From: Victivallales bacterium
GTDB lineage: Bacteria; Verrucomicrobiota; Lentisphaeria; Oligosphaerales; Oligosphaeraceae
Length of the DNA: 15,320 nucleotides
Direction of reading: 5' to 3'
Assembly: GCA_900769285.1 (NCBI GenBank)
Contig: CAAGGB010000252.1
Location: 1-15,320 of the forward strand
Shown here: positions 14,659 to 15,320 of the stretch, piece by piece
How positions within the stretch are numbered: position 1 is the first letter of the stretch
How the letters are laid out: every line of letters starts with the position of its first letter
The notes under the pieces: generated by a model
What the model was told of the DNA's origin: nothing
Databases searched by the model: none
What the model saw: only the letters and a program-made list of their open reading frames with translations
Translations under genes and position numbers: made by a program

Positions 14659-15320
14659 TTCACCATGCCTCCCCGGGACGACAGCGACATCCCGTCAAGC
14701 CAGCCCCAGGCCAGCAGCGCCAGCAGCGCGATGACCATCACCAGAACATACAGATGCAGATAGCCCGACTGCAGACGGTGAACCGCATCCGCGACACGCC
14801 ACGTCAGCCGGTGCAGCGGACGCCACAGCAGCGCGTTGGCCAAATCCTCCGTGTGGAGACCCACCGAGCCATGCTCGGGGAACAGCCCCTCCGCCGCCTG
14901 CGCCCGCCGATGCAGCCGCAGCAGCGGCGCGAAATAGTCCATCAGCGGCTGGACCAGCGCCGTCGACGTGTACTCCATCCGGGCGTCGGGACGCGCGTAG
15001 CCGCAGTCCCATGTCGGACGAACCGGCGTCTCCGCGCCATGCGGCAGACACCGCCGCGCCACGCACACCAGCGCCGTCACCAGCAGAAACGCGCCGGAGA
15101 CCATCGACACCCGCGACAGCAGCCCCGACACCTGCGACACCTCCCCCGCGCACGACGGCAACCCCAGCGCCGCCAGCGTCGGCGGAACCAGCGCCCGGCA
15201 CAGGAACGGTGACGCGACCATCACCGCCAGCGACAGCGCCGACAGCGCCCACATCGCGCCACGCATGCACGGCGCGACCTCACGCGCCGACGCGGCGGCC
15301 GCCGTCCGCGGCTCGCCCAG
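14655..15320 (-). CDS. hyfB: HyfB-like ion-translocating subunit, C-terminal part (5' partial)
   Basis: The frame is open to the window edge, so only the last 221 residues are seen; the N-terminal channel domain lies outside. The visible part matches the C-terminal end of HyfB/HycC: GEPRTAAAASAREV at the edge, then hydrophobic spans, then the loop PTWDCGYARPDARMEYTSTA with ALVQPLMDYF, a long amphipathic stretch, and a final membrane helix (YLHLYVLVMVIALLALLAWG). It is the first visible gene of the operon and overlaps hyfC by four bases. The family forms an antiporter-like proton or sodium channel. The conserved lysines of the channel itself cannot be checked here. Confidence 0.88.
   Translation of the reverse strand: MGEPRTAAAASAREVAPCMRGAMWALSALSLAVMVASPFLCRALVPPTLAALGLPSCAGEVSQVSGLLSRVSMVSGAFLLVTALVCVARRCLPHGAETPVRPTWDCGYARPDARMEYTSTALVQPLMDYFAPLLRLHRRAQAAEGLFPEHGSVGLHTEDLANALLWRPLHRLTWRVADAVHRLQSGYLHLYVLVMVIALLALLAWGWLDGMSLSSRGGMVK

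Noticed and set aside
13786..14763. Plus-strand Arg/Gln/His-rich open frame opposite hyfC
   Set aside because: Shadow of hyfC, as above.
9290..15320. Respiratory complex I or formate hydrogenlyase operon
   Set aside because: The gene order, the fused NuoC-NuoD-type subunit and HyfE rule out standard Nuo. The loss of the [NiFe] cysteine pairs rules out a working formate hydrogenlyase hydrogenase.

Overview
The window is a high-GC bacterial chromosome segment with two parts. Bases 1 to about 4514 are the tail of an integrated mobile element. Bases from about 4515 onward are host chromosome, beginning with a tRNA-Leu gene. No rRNA or other strong phylogenetic marker is present. A secreted sialate O-acetylesterase, a DUF6528-type secreted protein, and an energy-converting-hydrogenase-related (Ehr) complex, together with the very high GC, fit an anaerobic carbohydrate degrader, perhaps of the PVC group (Lentisphaerota, Kiritimatiellota or Verrucomicrobiota). 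That placement is inference.

Element part (+ strand). A partial gene with two CxxC pairs overlaps by four bases the start of a 986-residue protein. That protein joins a sigma-70 region 2 domain at the N-terminus to a full replication protein: a CHC2-like zinc motif, TOPRIM, and a D5/P4-like SF3 helicase. After it come a cluster of CGAGCATA repeats (candidate origin or operator), a 140-residue protein with two HTH-like segments, a leader with two mutually exclusive hairpins, an 82-residue AlpA/Xis-like protein, and a strong intrinsic terminator. The last 150 bases before the tRNA hold repeated GGTGTAGCA/TGCTACACC sites, like integrase arm or Xis sites. The tRNA-Leu(UAG) lies with its 3' end against the element, the usual layout for tRNA-targeting integration. 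No integrase is visible; it would have to lie left of the window.

Host part, + strand (4696-9259). A DUF6528-like secreted protein is followed closely by a TatD-family metallohydrolase. A promoter in the 3' end of the TatD gene appears to drive a 681-residue secreted SASA-family esterase, which is followed by a hairpin and a GNAT acetyltransferase.

Host part, - strand (9290-15320). A tightly packed operon reads leftward: hyfB-like (its N-terminal part is outside the window), hyfC, hyfE, hyfF, hyfG, and a ferredoxin-HyfI fusion. The genes overlap or are separated by only a few bases, which points to one membrane-bound complex. The HyfG-like large subunit lacks the cysteine pairs that hold the [NiFe] centre, so this is best read as an Ehr complex and not a working hydrogenase. 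The iron-sulfur path to it, two [4Fe-4S] ferredoxin motifs plus the NuoB-type proximal cluster, is intact and fused into one polypeptide. The complex probably couples an unknown redox reaction to ion pumping through HyfB and HyfF.
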